DNA of 64,000 bases from Noviherbaspirillum sp. Root189 (GTDB lineage Bacteria; Pseudomonadota; Gammaproteobacteria; Burkholderiales; Burkholderiaceae_D): the NCBI RefSeq assembly GCF_001428545.1, contig NZ_LMHZ01000018.1, positions 18,533 to 82,532 of the forward strand. Direction: 5' to 3'. The position numbers and the translations under genes are program-made. Shown in pieces: positions 19,525 through 27,785 of this stretch (its first letter is position 1; every line of letters begins with the position of its first letter). A model generated the notes under the pieces. It was given only the letters and a program-made list of their open reading frames with translations. It was not told the origin of the DNA and did not search any database.

Positions 19525-19557
19525 AAACGCATGCTGTCGGCATGCGTTTTTTGTTTT
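19525..19557 (+). terminator. Strong intrinsic terminator
   Basis: AAACGCATGC and GCATGCGTTT form a perfect 10-base-pair stem around TGTCG, followed directly by a T-rich run (TTTTTTGTTTT). It ends the beta-helix lipoprotein transcript. The rest of the 19427-19778 gap shows no gene. Confidence 0.9.
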
Positions 19558-19778
19558 AGACCGGATGATTTTGAACGGTCGCCCATCCTGGCATTCATAA
19601 GATGTTTTCTCAGTACAATATCCTCTTCCAGATTGCGCTTCAGTCCTCAGGCTCATCGTAACAACCGCGTTGGCCGTTATCGATTGCCTGGCGACGAACC
19701 AATCTCTCGGGACGAGGTCGTCTCTGGTATCCAGATGCACCTGCGTTTGACTACGTGCACGGCACAGTTACTACATCA

Positions 19779-20939
19779 ATGACAGATTCAATCAGGCAAG
19801 CCACCTCAGTTTCAACATACGATTCCTTAATCCGCCGCTGTGCATTGCCAGCATTGTTCATGCTGCTTGGTGTTACCTATGCCACCTGGGCTTCGCGTAT
19901 CCCGGCAGTAAGAGACAGTTTGCAGCTGAATCCGGCCGAGCTTGGGATTGTCCTGCTTGGCGCAGGCATCGGCGCGGTGATGTCGTTTCCCGTAGCGGCA
20001 TGGTTGATACGTCATAGGGGTGGACGACATGCAGCGATGATTACGGGAATCGCATTGTTGCTCGGCTTGCCCTTGCTTGCGAAGGCGCCAGATTTTTCGC
20101 TGCTCGTTGCTGCAGCGCTGCTGTATGGCGGGGCGTCAAGTTCCTTTGATGTGGCCATCAATGCCATTGGCGCTGAAGCTGAAAAACGCGCAGACCGGTC
20201 CATCATGTCGGCATTGCATGCGTGGTTTTGCGTCGGGACTGTATCAGGAGCGTTGGCAGGCAGCGCGCTGGCCGCCGCAGGCGTGTCGGTATCGGCCCAT
20301 TTCGTCGGCGTCGCGCTCGTACTGTCGATGATCTTGTGGGCCAGCTACACAAGCCTGCCCCATGACCGCCCCGATCCGCAGGCCAATGGCAAGAGCTTTG
20401 CAATTCCGCATGGGCCGGCAGTGATGCTTGGCGTGATCTGTTTTTGCGGCGCCGTAGCCGAAGGTTCGGTTGCCGACTGGAGCGGTGTGTTCATGAAAGA
20501 CAAGCTCGGCGTCGGCGATGGCGTTGCGCCCCTCGGTTTTGCCGCGTTTTCTGCAATGATGCTCGCCGCACGTCTGGGCGCGGATCGCTTGAAGGATCGG
20601 TTTGGCGCGCGACGTGTCGTCGCCACCGGCACCTTGATTGCCGCTGTCGGAATATTCCTAGCCGTGCCGGCGGTAAATACAGTCACTACCATCCTCGGCT
20701 TTGCCCTGGCGGGCGCTGGACTGGCTTCGCTTTTCCCTTTCGTTTACAGCGCAGCAGGGCGGCATGGCTCGACAGCATTGGCCGCAGTCGCGACATTCGG
20801 CTATAGCGGCAATCTGATCGGGCCTCCGATCATTGGGTTCGTGGCCAACGGCTGGGGTCTGCAGGCAGCGATTGGCGTACTCGGCGTTGCCTGTGTTTTT
20901 ATTGCAGCGGCAGCTTATGTCGCACGGACACTGGACTGA
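19779..20939 (+). CDS. MFS transporter (YbjJ-like), 386 aa
   Basis: Twelve-helix major facilitator of the inner membrane. The N-terminal half carries TYATWASRIPAVRDSLQL and an Arg-rich loop between helices 2 and 3 (WLIRHRGGRHAAMI), the usual position of the MFS signature. The second half repeats it (ADRLKDRFGARRVVATG). Sequence features such as SSFDVAINAIGAEAEKR and LHAWFCVGTVSGALAGS resemble the uncharacterised YbjJ group of sugar-transporter-like MFS. Start chosen at ATG 19779; a GTG at 19755 in the same frame has no better ribosome binding site. The substrate is unknown. Confidence 0.87.
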   Translation: MTDSIRQATSVSTYDSLIRRCALPALFMLLGVTYATWASRIPAVRDSLQLNPAELGIVLLGAGIGAVMSFPVAAWLIRHRGGRHAAMITGIALLLGLPLLAKAPDFSLLVAAALLYGGASSSFDVAINAIGAEAEKRADRSIMSALHAWFCVGTVSGALAGSALAAAGVSVSAHFVGVALVLSMILWASYTSLPHDRPDPQANGKSFAIPHGPAVMLGVICFCGAVAEGSVADWSGVFMKDKLGVGDGVAPLGFAAFSAMMLAARLGADRLKDRFGARRVVATGTLIAAVGIFLAVPAVNTVTTILGFALAGAGLASLFPFVYSAAGRHGSTALAAVATFGYSGNLIGPPIIGFVANGWGLQAAIGVLGVACVFIAAAAYVARTLD

Positions 20940-21010
20940 CTCTCGTCAGCGCAATTTGCGCACGTCCTAATTTCATCCAAGAATCGGAGGACTGTCGTTC
21001 ATCCGTGCCT

Positions 21011-21029
21011 TGTTTCGCACAGCGAAACA
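21011..21029. promoter_or_regulatory. IclR-type operator candidate upstream of the cyclase operon
   Basis: TGTTTCGC-ACA-GCGAAACA is a perfect inverted repeat with 8-base arms and a 3-base spacer. Fourteen bases separate it from a TTGACC at 21044. The same box, with the same spacing to TTGAC, recurs at 38633-38651 beside the Liv/TctC/IclR locus. IclR regulators typically bind short GC-centred palindromes at such positions. Confidence 0.65.
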
Positions 21030-21043
21030 ATGTTTTAAAGGTA

Positions 21044-21072
21044 TTGACCGCTTTTTGTCGTTCCGTTAAGTT
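21044..21072 (+). promoter_or_regulatory. Candidate promoter of the cyclase-SBP-TctC operon
   Basis: -35 TTGACC (21044-21049), 17-base spacer, weak -10 TAAGTT (21067-21072). A weak -10 next to a palindrome upstream of -35 suggests activation. Transcription would start about 140 bases before the cyclase ATG. Confidence 0.45.
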
Positions 21073-21222
21073 GACCGTCAAAATGGGTACGCGTGTTTGC
21101 GCTTTAATCGCCACGGAAATGGTCATTTTTTGCTGGAGAATCGACTACAGACAAAGCCTTCAGCAATGGCGTCGGCATGATGAAACATGCATTCAAAACA
21201 AAGCAAAAAGAGGAGACAAACC

Positions 21223-22272
21223 ATGCGCTGGAAGAACCGTCCGCAAGGGGCTAACTGGGGCGACTTCGGCCCTGATGACCAGTTAGGCCGCGTCAACCTG
21301 ATCGGCCGGGAACAGATCCTGAAAGGAGCCGCCGAAGTCCGCGAGGGGCGCAGCTTTTGCCTATCGCTTCCGCTCAACCTCCCGGGAGGAAACCTGCTCA
21401 ATACACGCAGGCATCCGCCACGGCTTGAACCTACTTATCGCGAAGGCAAACCTGTCGTCAACTTCCCCATGGCGAGAATAGACCGGGACAGTATCGATAT
21501 CGTATCTGACGACCAGGTACTGATTTGCCTGCAGTATTCGACACAGTGGGATTCACTCGCGCATGTAGGCGCACGTTTTGATGCGGATGGCGATGGTGTA
21601 GAAGAGACCGTGTACTACAACGGTTTTCGCGCCGATGAGCATATCAAGGGGCCCATGCATTACGGCCAGGGAGAAGAGGAAAGCGGCTGCGGCTGCGATG
21701 GGCCGAATCTCTCTTTCGCGGAAGCTCTGGGCATCGAAAACATGGCGGTCCACGGCATGCAGGGCCGTGGTGTGCTGGTCGATCTCGCACGTCATTTCGG
21801 AGACGAACGCAAACTGATCGGCTTCGACGAATTGCAGGAAGTCATGCAGGCCGACGGCGTCACTGTCGAAAGGGGAGACTTCCTGGTGCTGCGTACCGGC
21901 TTTGCAGAGGCGGTCGTACGAATGGATGGCAAGCCGGATCCGGATGTCCTGCATCACACCTGCAGCGTCATGAACGGGCGCGACGCTCGCTTGCTGGAAT
22001 GGATCAGCGATTCCGGCATTGCCGCAATCTGCGCTGACAACTATGCGGTTGAGGCTTATCCCGCAACTGAAATGCACGGCAAAAAATCCATTCTTCCGCT
22101 GCACCACCATTGTCTTTTCAAGCTCGGCATACCACTCGGCGAGCTGTGGTATCTGCACGACCTTGCGGAGTGGCTCCATCAGCATGGCCGGCATCGATTT
22201 ATGCTCACCGCTCCACCGCTTCGCCTGCCGGGTGCAGTGGGCTCACCGGTAACACCGATCGCGACTGTCTGA
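21223..22272 (+). CDS. Cyclase-family (kynurenine formamidase-like) metal hydrolase, 349 aa
   Basis: ATG 21223 follows GAGGAGA at ideal spacing. Belongs to the putative cyclase family (isatin hydrolase, N-formylkynurenine formamidase). The usual HxGTHxD metal site is replaced by QWDSLAHVGARFDADGDG (about residues 118-135), a variant seen in longer members. Other family blocks: GRGVLVDLARHFG, GDFLVLRTGFAEAVV and AAICADNYAVEAYP, then HHHCLFKLGIPLGELWYLHD. The N terminus RPQGANWGDFGPDDQLGRVN is typical. It lies first in an operon with a LIV-type receptor and a TctC receptor, which suggests hydrolysis of an imported cyclic or amide-bearing compound. Substrate unknown. Confidence 0.85.
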   Translation: MRWKNRPQGANWGDFGPDDQLGRVNLIGREQILKGAAEVREGRSFCLSLPLNLPGGNLLNTRRHPPRLEPTYREGKPVVNFPMARIDRDSIDIVSDDQVLICLQYSTQWDSLAHVGARFDADGDGVEETVYYNGFRADEHIKGPMHYGQGEEESGCGCDGPNLSFAEALGIENMAVHGMQGRGVLVDLARHFGDERKLIGFDELQEVMQADGVTVERGDFLVLRTGFAEAVVRMDGKPDPDVLHHTCSVMNGRDARLLEWISDSGIAAICADNYAVEAYPATEMHGKKSILPLHHHCLFKLGIPLGELWYLHDLAEWLHQHGRHRFMLTAPPLRLPGAVGSPVTPIATV

Positions 22273-22321
22273 ATAAAACATAAAAAAACGTTGGCAACAC
22301 CGATTCAATACGGAGACAACA

Positions 22322-23539
22322 ATGAAGAAACGACTCGTTGCAGCAAGCTTCACGTTATTGTTTTCCGCCGCCGCACATGCGCAGACGGCTCCCGGCATTT
22401 CCGATGATGCGGTCCGCATCGGACTACTCCTCGACATGTCCAGCCTGTACGCTGACATTACCGGCACCGGAAGCGTCACGGCAGCCCAAATGGCGATCGA
22501 CGACTTCGGCGGCAAGGTACTGGGCAAACCCATCCAGCTGGTCTATGCCGATCACCAGAACAAGGCCGATATCGCCGCAAATAAGGCCCGTGAATGGTTC
22601 GATCGGGACAAGGTGGATGCGATTCTTGATGTGGCTGCATCCGGCCCTGCCCTGGCGGTCGCTCCGATTGCAAAAGAGAAAAACAAAATCGCCGTATTCA
22701 GCGGTCCCGGCTCGGTACGGCTGACCAACGATGCATGTAGCGCGGTAACGGTGCACTATGCCTACGATACCTATGCGCTGGCCAATTCCACCGCCCGCGC
22801 AGTTGTCGCCAAGGGCGGGGACAGTTGGTTTTTCCTGACGGCTGACTATACCTTTGGCTCGACGCTGGAAAAGGATGCAACCGACGTCATTACATCAAAC
22901 GGGGGCAAGGTAATCGGCGCGGTCCGCCATCCTCTCAATGCATCGGATTTCTCATCGTTTTTATTGCGTGCGCAATCGTCCGGCGCCAAAGTAGTCGGAC
23001 TGGCTAATGCCGGAGGCGACACCATCAATGCCGTCAAGGGCGCGCAGGAATTCAAACTGACTGCTGATGGCAAGCAACGCCTTGCCGGTTTGCTGGTGTA
23101 CATCAACGATGTCAATACGCTAGGCCTGGAGGCGGCACAAGGCATGTTGCTGACTACCGGGTTCTACTGGGACCGTGACGACGATACGCGCAAATGGGCC
23201 CGCCGCTTCTTTGAAAAAACCAAGAAGATGCCCAACATGAGCCAGGCCGGCCTGTATTCGTCCGTCATGCACTACCTCAAGGCAGTCCAGGCAAGCGGAA
23301 CGGATGAAACCGCGGCCGTTATGACTAAAATGAAGCAGACACCAATCAACGATTTCTTTGCAAAGAACGGCCGCATCCGTGAAGATGGCCGTATGGTCCA
23401 TGATATGTATCTATTCGAAGTCAAGAAGCCTTCCGAATCACGCTATCCCTGGGACTATTACAAGGAAGTGTCGGTCGTGCCAGCCGACAAGGCATTCCAG
23501 CCGCTGTCGGCTTCCACATGCCCGCTAGTCAGGAAATAA
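22322..23539 (+). CDS. LIV-type ABC transporter substrate-binding protein, 405 aa
   Basis: Signal peptide to AHA (residue about 20), then the type-I periplasmic binding fold: [37 protein letters not shown] and [18 protein letters not shown]. The lobes are those of branched-chain-amino-acid/aromatic-acid receptors (Peripla_BP_6). ATG 22322 has a GGAGA ribosome binding site, 49 bases after the cyclase stop. No ABC permease lies in this operon. The livHMGF set at 35-38.5 kb, apparently under the same operator, may supply it. The ligand is inferred to be the cyclase substrate or product. Confidence 0.9.
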   Translation: MKKRLVAASFTLLFSAAAHAQTAPGISDDAVRIGLLLDMSSLYADITGTGSVTAAQMAIDDFGGKVLGKPIQLVYADHQNKADIAANKAREWFDRDKVDAILDVAASGPALAVAPIAKEKNKIAVFSGPGSVRLTNDACSAVTVHYAYDTYALANSTARAVVAKGGDSWFFLTADYTFGSTLEKDATDVITSNGGKVIGAVRHPLNASDFSSFLLRAQSSGAKVVGLANAGGDTINAVKGAQEFKLTADGKQRLAGLLVYINDVNTLGLEAAQGMLLTTGFYWDRDDDTRKWARRFFEKTKKMPNMSQAGLYSSVMHYLKAVQASGTDETAAVMTKMKQTPINDFFAKNGRIREDGRMVHDMYLFEVKKPSESRYPWDYYKEVSVVPADKAFQPLSASTCPLVRK

Positions 23540-23574
23540 ATTTACCGAACTATTCTTTTGAGGATGAATTAACT

Positions 23575-24573
23575 ATGAACCCCCGCATAATGCGTCGCCT
23601 CTGCGCGGCAGTTTTTACTACGCTGGCCTTTGCCGCCGGTAGCGCCTCCGCACAAAACTATCCGACCAAGCCGATTACGATCGTCGTGCCGTTTGCACCG
23701 GGCGGCACCACCGACATTCTTGCTCGTGCAGTCGGTGCGGAGTTGACCAAATCACTGGGTCAGCAAGTGATCATTGATAACCGTCCGGGTGCTGGCGGCA
23801 ATATCGGGACCCAACTGGTCGCGCATGCGGCACCGGACGGTTATACCTTGCTGATGGGAACAGTCGGTACACATGGCATCAATCAGTCACTTTATCCGAA
23901 ACTTCCGTACGACCCGATCAAGGACTTTGCCCCTGTCACCCTGGTGGCAGCGGTGCCGAATGTTCTTGTCTTGAATAAAGCCTTCGCTGAAAAGAACCAG
24001 ATCACCGACGTCAAGAGCTTTTTAAGCTATGCCAAAGCGCATCCGGGAAAACTCAATATGGCATCGTCCGGCAATGGCACATCGATTCACCTGGCCGGTG
24101 AATTGTTCAAGACGCAGACCAAGACTTTCATGGTGCACGTTCCGTACCGTGGATCATCGCCTGCGATTGCCGACCTCATTGGCGGTCAGGCGGACCTGAT
24201 GTTCGACAACCTCCCATCGGCCATTGGACATATCAAGTCCGGTCGCCTCGTAGCCCTTGGCGTGACGAGCAGCAAGCCATCTGCGGCACTGCCGAACGTC
24301 CCACCCATTGCGCAGACCGGTGGTGATCTTACCGGCTACGAAGCCAGTTCTTGGTTCGGCATTCTAGCGCCGGCGGCCACGCCTAAAGAAATCGTCGCCA
24401 AGTTGCAGCAGGAAATCAGCAAGTCTCTCGCCTCCCCGGCAGTGAAGGAGAAAATGGTAGCGCAAGGCGCAGAGCCGGTTGGCAATACACCGGAGCAATT
24501 TGCCGCTCATATCCAGGCCGAAACCAAGAAGTGGGCGAAAGTCGTGAAGGACTCTGGCGCCAAGGTTGATTAA
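23575..24573 (+). CDS. Bug/TctC-family tripartite tricarboxylate receptor, 332 aa
   Basis: Periplasmic solute receptor. ATG 23575 with GAGGAT upstream; signal peptide ends at ASA before [18 protein letters not shown]. This is the Bug-family start, whose Pro-rich loop contacts the ligand carboxylate. Further blocks: [19 protein letters not shown] and [17 protein letters not shown], then [17 protein letters not shown]. Length and motifs are standard. Bug proteins bind carboxylates, amides or aromatic acids and are greatly expanded in Burkholderiales, often as orphans. No TctA/TctB membrane genes are present. A paralogue lies at 38856. Confidence 0.93.
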   Translation: MNPRIMRRLCAAVFTTLAFAAGSASAQNYPTKPITIVVPFAPGGTTDILARAVGAELTKSLGQQVIIDNRPGAGGNIGTQLVAHAAPDGYTLLMGTVGTHGINQSLYPKLPYDPIKDFAPVTLVAAVPNVLVLNKAFAEKNQITDVKSFLSYAKAHPGKLNMASSGNGTSIHLAGELFKTQTKTFMVHVPYRGSSPAIADLIGGQADLMFDNLPSAIGHIKSGRLVALGVTSSKPSAALPNVPPIAQTGGDLTGYEASSWFGILAPAATPKEIVAKLQQEISKSLASPAVKEKMVAQGAEPVGNTPEQFAAHIQAETKKWAKVVKDSGAKVD

Positions 24574-24656
24574 GCCGTTTTGCCAGTTGGTCGGCGGTGC
24601 CTGCAACTAACACAAATCGGCACCGCTATCCGCACGATCTGACGTAATCCCCATGC

Positions 24657-24965
24657 TTACTTGTCTGGGCCCGGGCTATTCGATTTGTTGGTGGTCGAGC
24701 CGGTATGTCCGCCTGTCGCTGCGGGCCCACCTGTCTCCCCGGCGGCGCTTCCGGCGTCTGGTGTGGCCGGCCGAGCTTTGTCCATCGTTGTCTTGTCATT
24801 TTTATTGGGATGCGGCGCCTTCGATTTTGCAGTCGTATGCCCCGACTGCTTCGACCTCTTCGCCTTATCCGCAGCGCTCGCTTCATCAGGCGCCGCCGTG
24901 TGACTTGCCGCCATGGCACCGCCTGAAAGAGTAAGTACGCAAAGAAAAATAAATAGGCTTTTCAT
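24657..24965 (-). CDS. Small exported low-complexity protein, 102 aa
   Basis: ATG 24965 is preceded by AAAGGA. A signal peptide (MKSLFIFLCVLTLSGGAMAA) is followed by about 80 residues rich in Lys, Ala, Thr, Pro and Gly (DEASAADKAKRSKQSGHTT, KAPHPNKNDKTTMDKAR) and no visible fold. Probably periplasmic and intrinsically disordered. A similar exported disordered protein is encoded at 41887. Function unknown. Confidence 0.65.
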   Translation of the reverse strand: MKSLFIFLCVLTLSGGAMAASHTAAPDEASAADKAKRSKQSGHTTAKSKAPHPNKNDKTTMDKARPATPDAGSAAGETGGPAATGGHTGSTTNKSNSPGPDK

Positions 24966-25006
24966 TGGTATCCTTTCCTGTCCTGGTCGACGCGCATGCA
25001 CAGTAC

Positions 25007-25126
25007 ATGCCACAGCTTATTCAGCACGACTATCGCTTACTGTGTGACGACGCCGTTATCGAGTTGTTCCAGCAGACGAAGGAAATCATTGATGATGGAC
25101 GTAATCTATGCGTCGAAATGCATTAG
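25007..25126 (+). CDS. Doubtful small ORF, 39 aa
   Basis: Encodes a short acidic peptide (DDAVIELFQQTKEIIDDG) with coding-like codon choice, but there is no ribosome binding site and no recognised relative. It is the only open stretch of interest in the 24966-25285 gap. Confidence 0.2.
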   Translation: MPQLIQHDYRLLCDDAVIELFQQTKEIIDDGRNLCVEMH

Positions 25127-25285
25127 CTTCAGAAATCGCAATGAAATTACACTTCTTTCCCCCTCATTCTCGTCATTCCCGCCCTATCGCAACCCTCATG
25201 TCGCAACACTGTCCTATCGTGAGTGATCTGTAACGCACCACGGCACCCACCTCGGTCGCGGTGCAGTTTAAATAAAGGCGACTCA

Positions 25286-25444
25286 ATGAAGAAAATCAGC
25301 AATAAAGCAGCTGCAGTCCTTTTGCTGCTTCTAGTACCCTTTGTTAGCGGCTGCGGCGGCTATGCACGTACGGGAAATAGCGGTTCCGGCGTACAGGTGT
25401 ATGGCACCATCGATGCTGGTGTACAACATCAACGTTCGCATTGA
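25286..25444 (+). CDS. Small lipoprotein, 52 aa
   Basis: ATG 25286 with AAAGGCG upstream. The signal sequence AAAVLLLLLVPFVSGC ends in a lipobox VSGC; the lipidated Cys would be about residue 21. The mature peptide is only about 30 residues (GGYARTGNSGSG, VQVYGTIDAGVQHQRSH). The VYGTIDAGV stretch recalls the first strand of Burkholderiales porins, but the protein is far too short to be one. Function unknown. Confidence 0.65.
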   Translation: MKKISNKAAAVLLLLLVPFVSGCGGYARTGNSGSGVQVYGTIDAGVQHQRSH

Positions 25445-25553
25445 AGAAGCAAAACTTTTGCATGCCGTCATGCACGTCTGAAGAGTCTACGGTAAATTAA
25501 CGGTCGGCTCCGTCTCAAGACGGGCAATCACTCACTACTTTCAGGAGACGCTA

Positions 25554-25892
25554 ATGAAAATCTTTCTGCTGCCCGGCATGCTTATTTCCGCTGTGCTGAT
25601 CGCTGGATGTGCCAGCATGGGTAATAGCGCGACATCTGCATCGCCTGCACAGGCTGCAGCTTCCGCGACGAACACGGATGCGACGATCACGCAAAAGGTG
25701 AAAGACAGTTTGCAGGGGGACCCCGATACGGCCGGACAGAAATACAATGTCGATACCGCCCAAGGCAAGGTCACCCTCAAAGGCGAGGTAAAGTCCGTTG
25801 CCGCATACCGCAAGGCTCCAGTCGTCGCCAAAACGGTTCCTGGCGTTGTTGCAGTGGACAACCAGCTCGTCGTCTGCCTGACCTGCAAGTAA
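25554..25892 (+). CDS. BON-domain lipoprotein, 112 aa
   Basis: ATG 25554 with a good AGGAG ribosome binding site. The lipoprotein signal ends in LIAGC (Cys about 19). A BON domain covers about residues 42-108 (ITQKVKDSLQGDPDTAG, VDTAQGKVTLKGEVKS, VPGVVAVDNQLVV). Such single-BON lipoproteins (OsmY/DolP relatives) associate with phospholipid at the cell envelope. A long hairpin follows the gene. Confidence 0.85.
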   Translation: MKIFLLPGMLISAVLIAGCASMGNSATSASPAQAAASATNTDATITQKVKDSLQGDPDTAGQKYNVDTAQGKVTLKGEVKSVAAYRKAPVVAKTVPGVVAVDNQLVVCLTCK

Positions 25893-25907
25893 AACTTTTC
25901 GCCTGAC

Positions 25908-25956
25908 ATGCCTCGGGAGGCCAGTCGACGCCGCTTCGGCGACGACTGGCAGGCAT
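25908..25956 (+). terminator. Long hairpin after the BON gene
   Basis: Outer ATGCCT/AGGCAT and inner GCCAGTCG/CGACTGGC plus GCCG/CGGC pairs make a long, imperfect stem centred on CTTC. No immediate T-run follows, so this could be a transcript-stabilising structure instead of a terminator. Confidence 0.5.
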
Positions 25957-26146
25957 TGCGTTGTCATTCTTTTATCATTTACCCCAATCGCTTTAGATTT
26001 GGACGGCAACGCCCACAAGCCTCTATAATTGCGCCGCAGAAGGTCTTTCTTATGGGCATGAAACATGCATGAGATAAGCGCCTCCTGAAAACTGGCAACT
26101 TATAACTGACGTAGATTACGTTCCCTTACCATCCCGGTGCATTGGC

Positions 26147-26521
26147 TTGGCTATAGCTCTTGTGCCCGAACCGCGCTTTAAAAGCATGCGTGACGAACTT
26201 GAGCGAAGACTGATCACAAGAACGCCGCTGCGGCTGCCGGCTAGGCTACTGGTATCCAGTGACCACCCGTTCGATGTGGAAACGATTGACGTATCAGTGG
26301 GCGGTGCTTGCGTGCTGGTCAACCAGGCCCTGCCGCTCGGCACGGGTTGTGCAATTGCTTTCGAGGTACAAATGCCGGAAGGTACGCGACGCATCAACGC
26401 TTGGGGAGCGGTCGTCTACGACTATGCCGACTCGGAGAATGTCCAACATCGTATCGGTATTGCTTTTGTCGACATGGATGCGTATAGCCGACATTTGCTC
26501 CAACGCTTGGGGCAACAATAA
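26147..26521 (+). CDS. PilZ-domain protein, up to 124 aa
   Basis: Single PilZ domain, expected to bind c-di-GMP. The RxxxR element is in RTPLRLPARL and the second motif is DVSVGGACVLV; a C-terminal strand region reads RRINAWGAVVYDY and IGIAFVDMDAYSRH. The start is uncertain: TTG 26147, GTG 26162 or ATG 26186, none with a good ribosome binding site. A second mini-PilZ protein at 44807 shares the RRINAWGxVVY and FxDMDxYS blocks, so the two are paralogues. They are possible receivers for the GGDEF-EAL protein of this window. Confidence 0.8.
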   Translation: MAIALVPEPRFKSMRDELERRLITRTPLRLPARLLVSSDHPFDVETIDVSVGGACVLVNQALPLGTGCAIAFEVQMPEGTRRINAWGAVVYDYADSENVQHRIGIAFVDMDAYSRHLLQRLGQQ

Positions 26522-26640
26522 CTGACGGCTTTGGGGTATTACGTGCTTACCTGGATCGGCAAGCAGTGCTTTTACAGCCTCTCCCGTTTTTAATCCCGAG
26601 ATGGTGCTAAAATCTTTGGCTTTCCCTTAAAGCCGTTCAA

Positions 26641-26886
26641 ATGTTGTTGATCTTATTATGGGCAGCGCTGGCAGTGCTCGCTCTTACTGGCGCCGGTTAC
26701 TCGCATTACCGATATCGCGTCATCCATAACCGCTATTACGCCCGCCTTTTTGGACGCGATAATGAAACGCGCGTGTCTGACACATCTTCCTCCTCCAGGT
26801 ATCAGGCTCCAGGACGTTCTGTCTTTCTGCCGCTTGCTACGCTGGCGCTGCTGTGCCTTCTCGTGCCCATGGCATTAATCATCTGA
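26641..26886 (+). CDS. Small two-helix membrane protein, 81 aa
   Basis: Hydrophobic segments at residues 2-22 (LLILLWAALAVLALTGAGY) and 60-80 (FLPLATLALLCLLVPMALII) flank a polar Tyr/Arg/Ser-rich loop (YRYRVIHNRYYARLFGRD). No family recognised; ribosome binding site weak. The composition is clearly that of a membrane protein. Confidence 0.55.
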   Translation: MLLILLWAALAVLALTGAGYSHYRYRVIHNRYYARLFGRDNETRVSDTSSSSRYQAPGRSVFLPLATLALLCLLVPMALII

Positions 26887-26968
26887 TCAGTATCAACCGC
26901 ATGCGGGGGCTTGTACCCATGCATGCGATGATCAAAAAACTGTCGGATCACCGACCAAGGAGCCAAAC

Positions 26969-27169
26969 ATGGCAAAGAAGGAAACCCTCGACCCGGAAAC
27001 CCTGGCATTAATACAGTGGTGTACCGAAGTAGAGAAATATCTCGTTGCCGGCGGGGCTACGCTGGCCCAGGCACAGGAACATATTGAAGAACAGGTCGAA
27101 TGGTTCACCGACCAGTTTTATGACGGTCTGACCCCGGAAGAAGCGGCAAAAGCTGCGCTGAACGATTAA
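26969..27169 (+). CDS. Small acidic protein, 66 aa
   Basis: AAGGAG lies 8 bases before the ATG. The product is soluble, acidic and probably all-helical (LALIQWCTEVEKYLVAGG, AQAQEHIEEQVEWFTDQFYD, LTPEEAAKAAL). No known motif. The strong ribosome binding site and regular helical pattern make it a likely real gene; function unknown. Confidence 0.7.
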   Translation: MAKKETLDPETLALIQWCTEVEKYLVAGGATLAQAQEHIEEQVEWFTDQFYDGLTPEEAAKAALND

Positions 27170-27299
27170 TCCTGAAACGTAGTCGGTTCAATTTGCTGCA
27201 TCACGTCACTATCATCGGTTTGCAAAATATCGCAAGACGGTCTGCGCATGGGAGAGCCGAGGAGTATAGTGGCAGCGATTCCATTCCATCGAGGTCATC

Positions 27300-27647
27300 A
27301 TGCAGGAAGTCAATGCGCAAATGGCGCTGAGGTTGCACCAGATCACCGGAGAGCCGCTGGCCCATTGCAGTTATCTGCTTGATCAGACCAAAGGCGATTA
27401 CGAAACCGCGCTCAAGATACTTGAACGGATCCTGGAGCAACGCAAGACAGGTTCGAGTGGTTCCGACGCACCGATCGTGGAAACGGCGCCCGGACTGACG
27501 GCGACGACAGCCTCGGATCTCGAACTACGGGTGCAACGCCTGGAAAGTCAATTAGGACTTCTTGCTCAGACACTGGACGCGGTGAGCAGCAAGTTAACGC
27601 TGCTGCTCGACAAGTTATCCGACGGTCCGGACCAGAAGGCGGACTAA
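27300..27647 (+). CDS. Small protein with UBA/TS-N-like N terminus and coiled coil, 115 aa
   Basis: The first 45 residues (MALRLHQITGEPLAHCSYLL, DQTKGDYETALKILE) resemble the UBA/TS-N three-helix fold known from the N terminus of elongation factor Ts. After a Gly/Ser/Thr-rich linker a predicted coiled coil covers about residues 75-108 (LELRVQRLESQLGLLAQTLD, KLTLLLDKL). GAGGTC serves as ribosome binding site. Probably a cytoplasmic oligomer that contacts ribosomes or a partner protein; this is inference. Confidence 0.65.
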   Translation: MQEVNAQMALRLHQITGEPLAHCSYLLDQTKGDYETALKILERILEQRKTGSSGSDAPIVETAPGLTATTASDLELRVQRLESQLGLLAQTLDAVSSKLTLLLDKLSDGPDQKAD

Positions 27648-27750
27648 TACCAATTCCAACCCATAACTATTGTCTCCGTCTCCGCCTGCGCCTTGCCAGT
27701 CACAAAAATCCATCGATCCCATTCGTTACGTTACAGGTTGGAATTGGTAT
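27647..27750. repeat. Inverted-repeat element (MITE-like), 104 bp
   Basis: ATACCAATTCCAACC at 27647-27661 is repeated in exact inverse at 27736-27750, 74 bases apart. TA dinucleotides flank both ends. It sits between the UBA-like gene and the end of the GH1/RmlD gene. The size, perfect ends and lack of coding suggest a miniature mobile element, or a large hairpin terminating the two convergent genes. Confidence 0.5.
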
Positions 27751-27785
27751 AAGGCCGACAAGACCGTCGTTGCACAGAAACCCCG

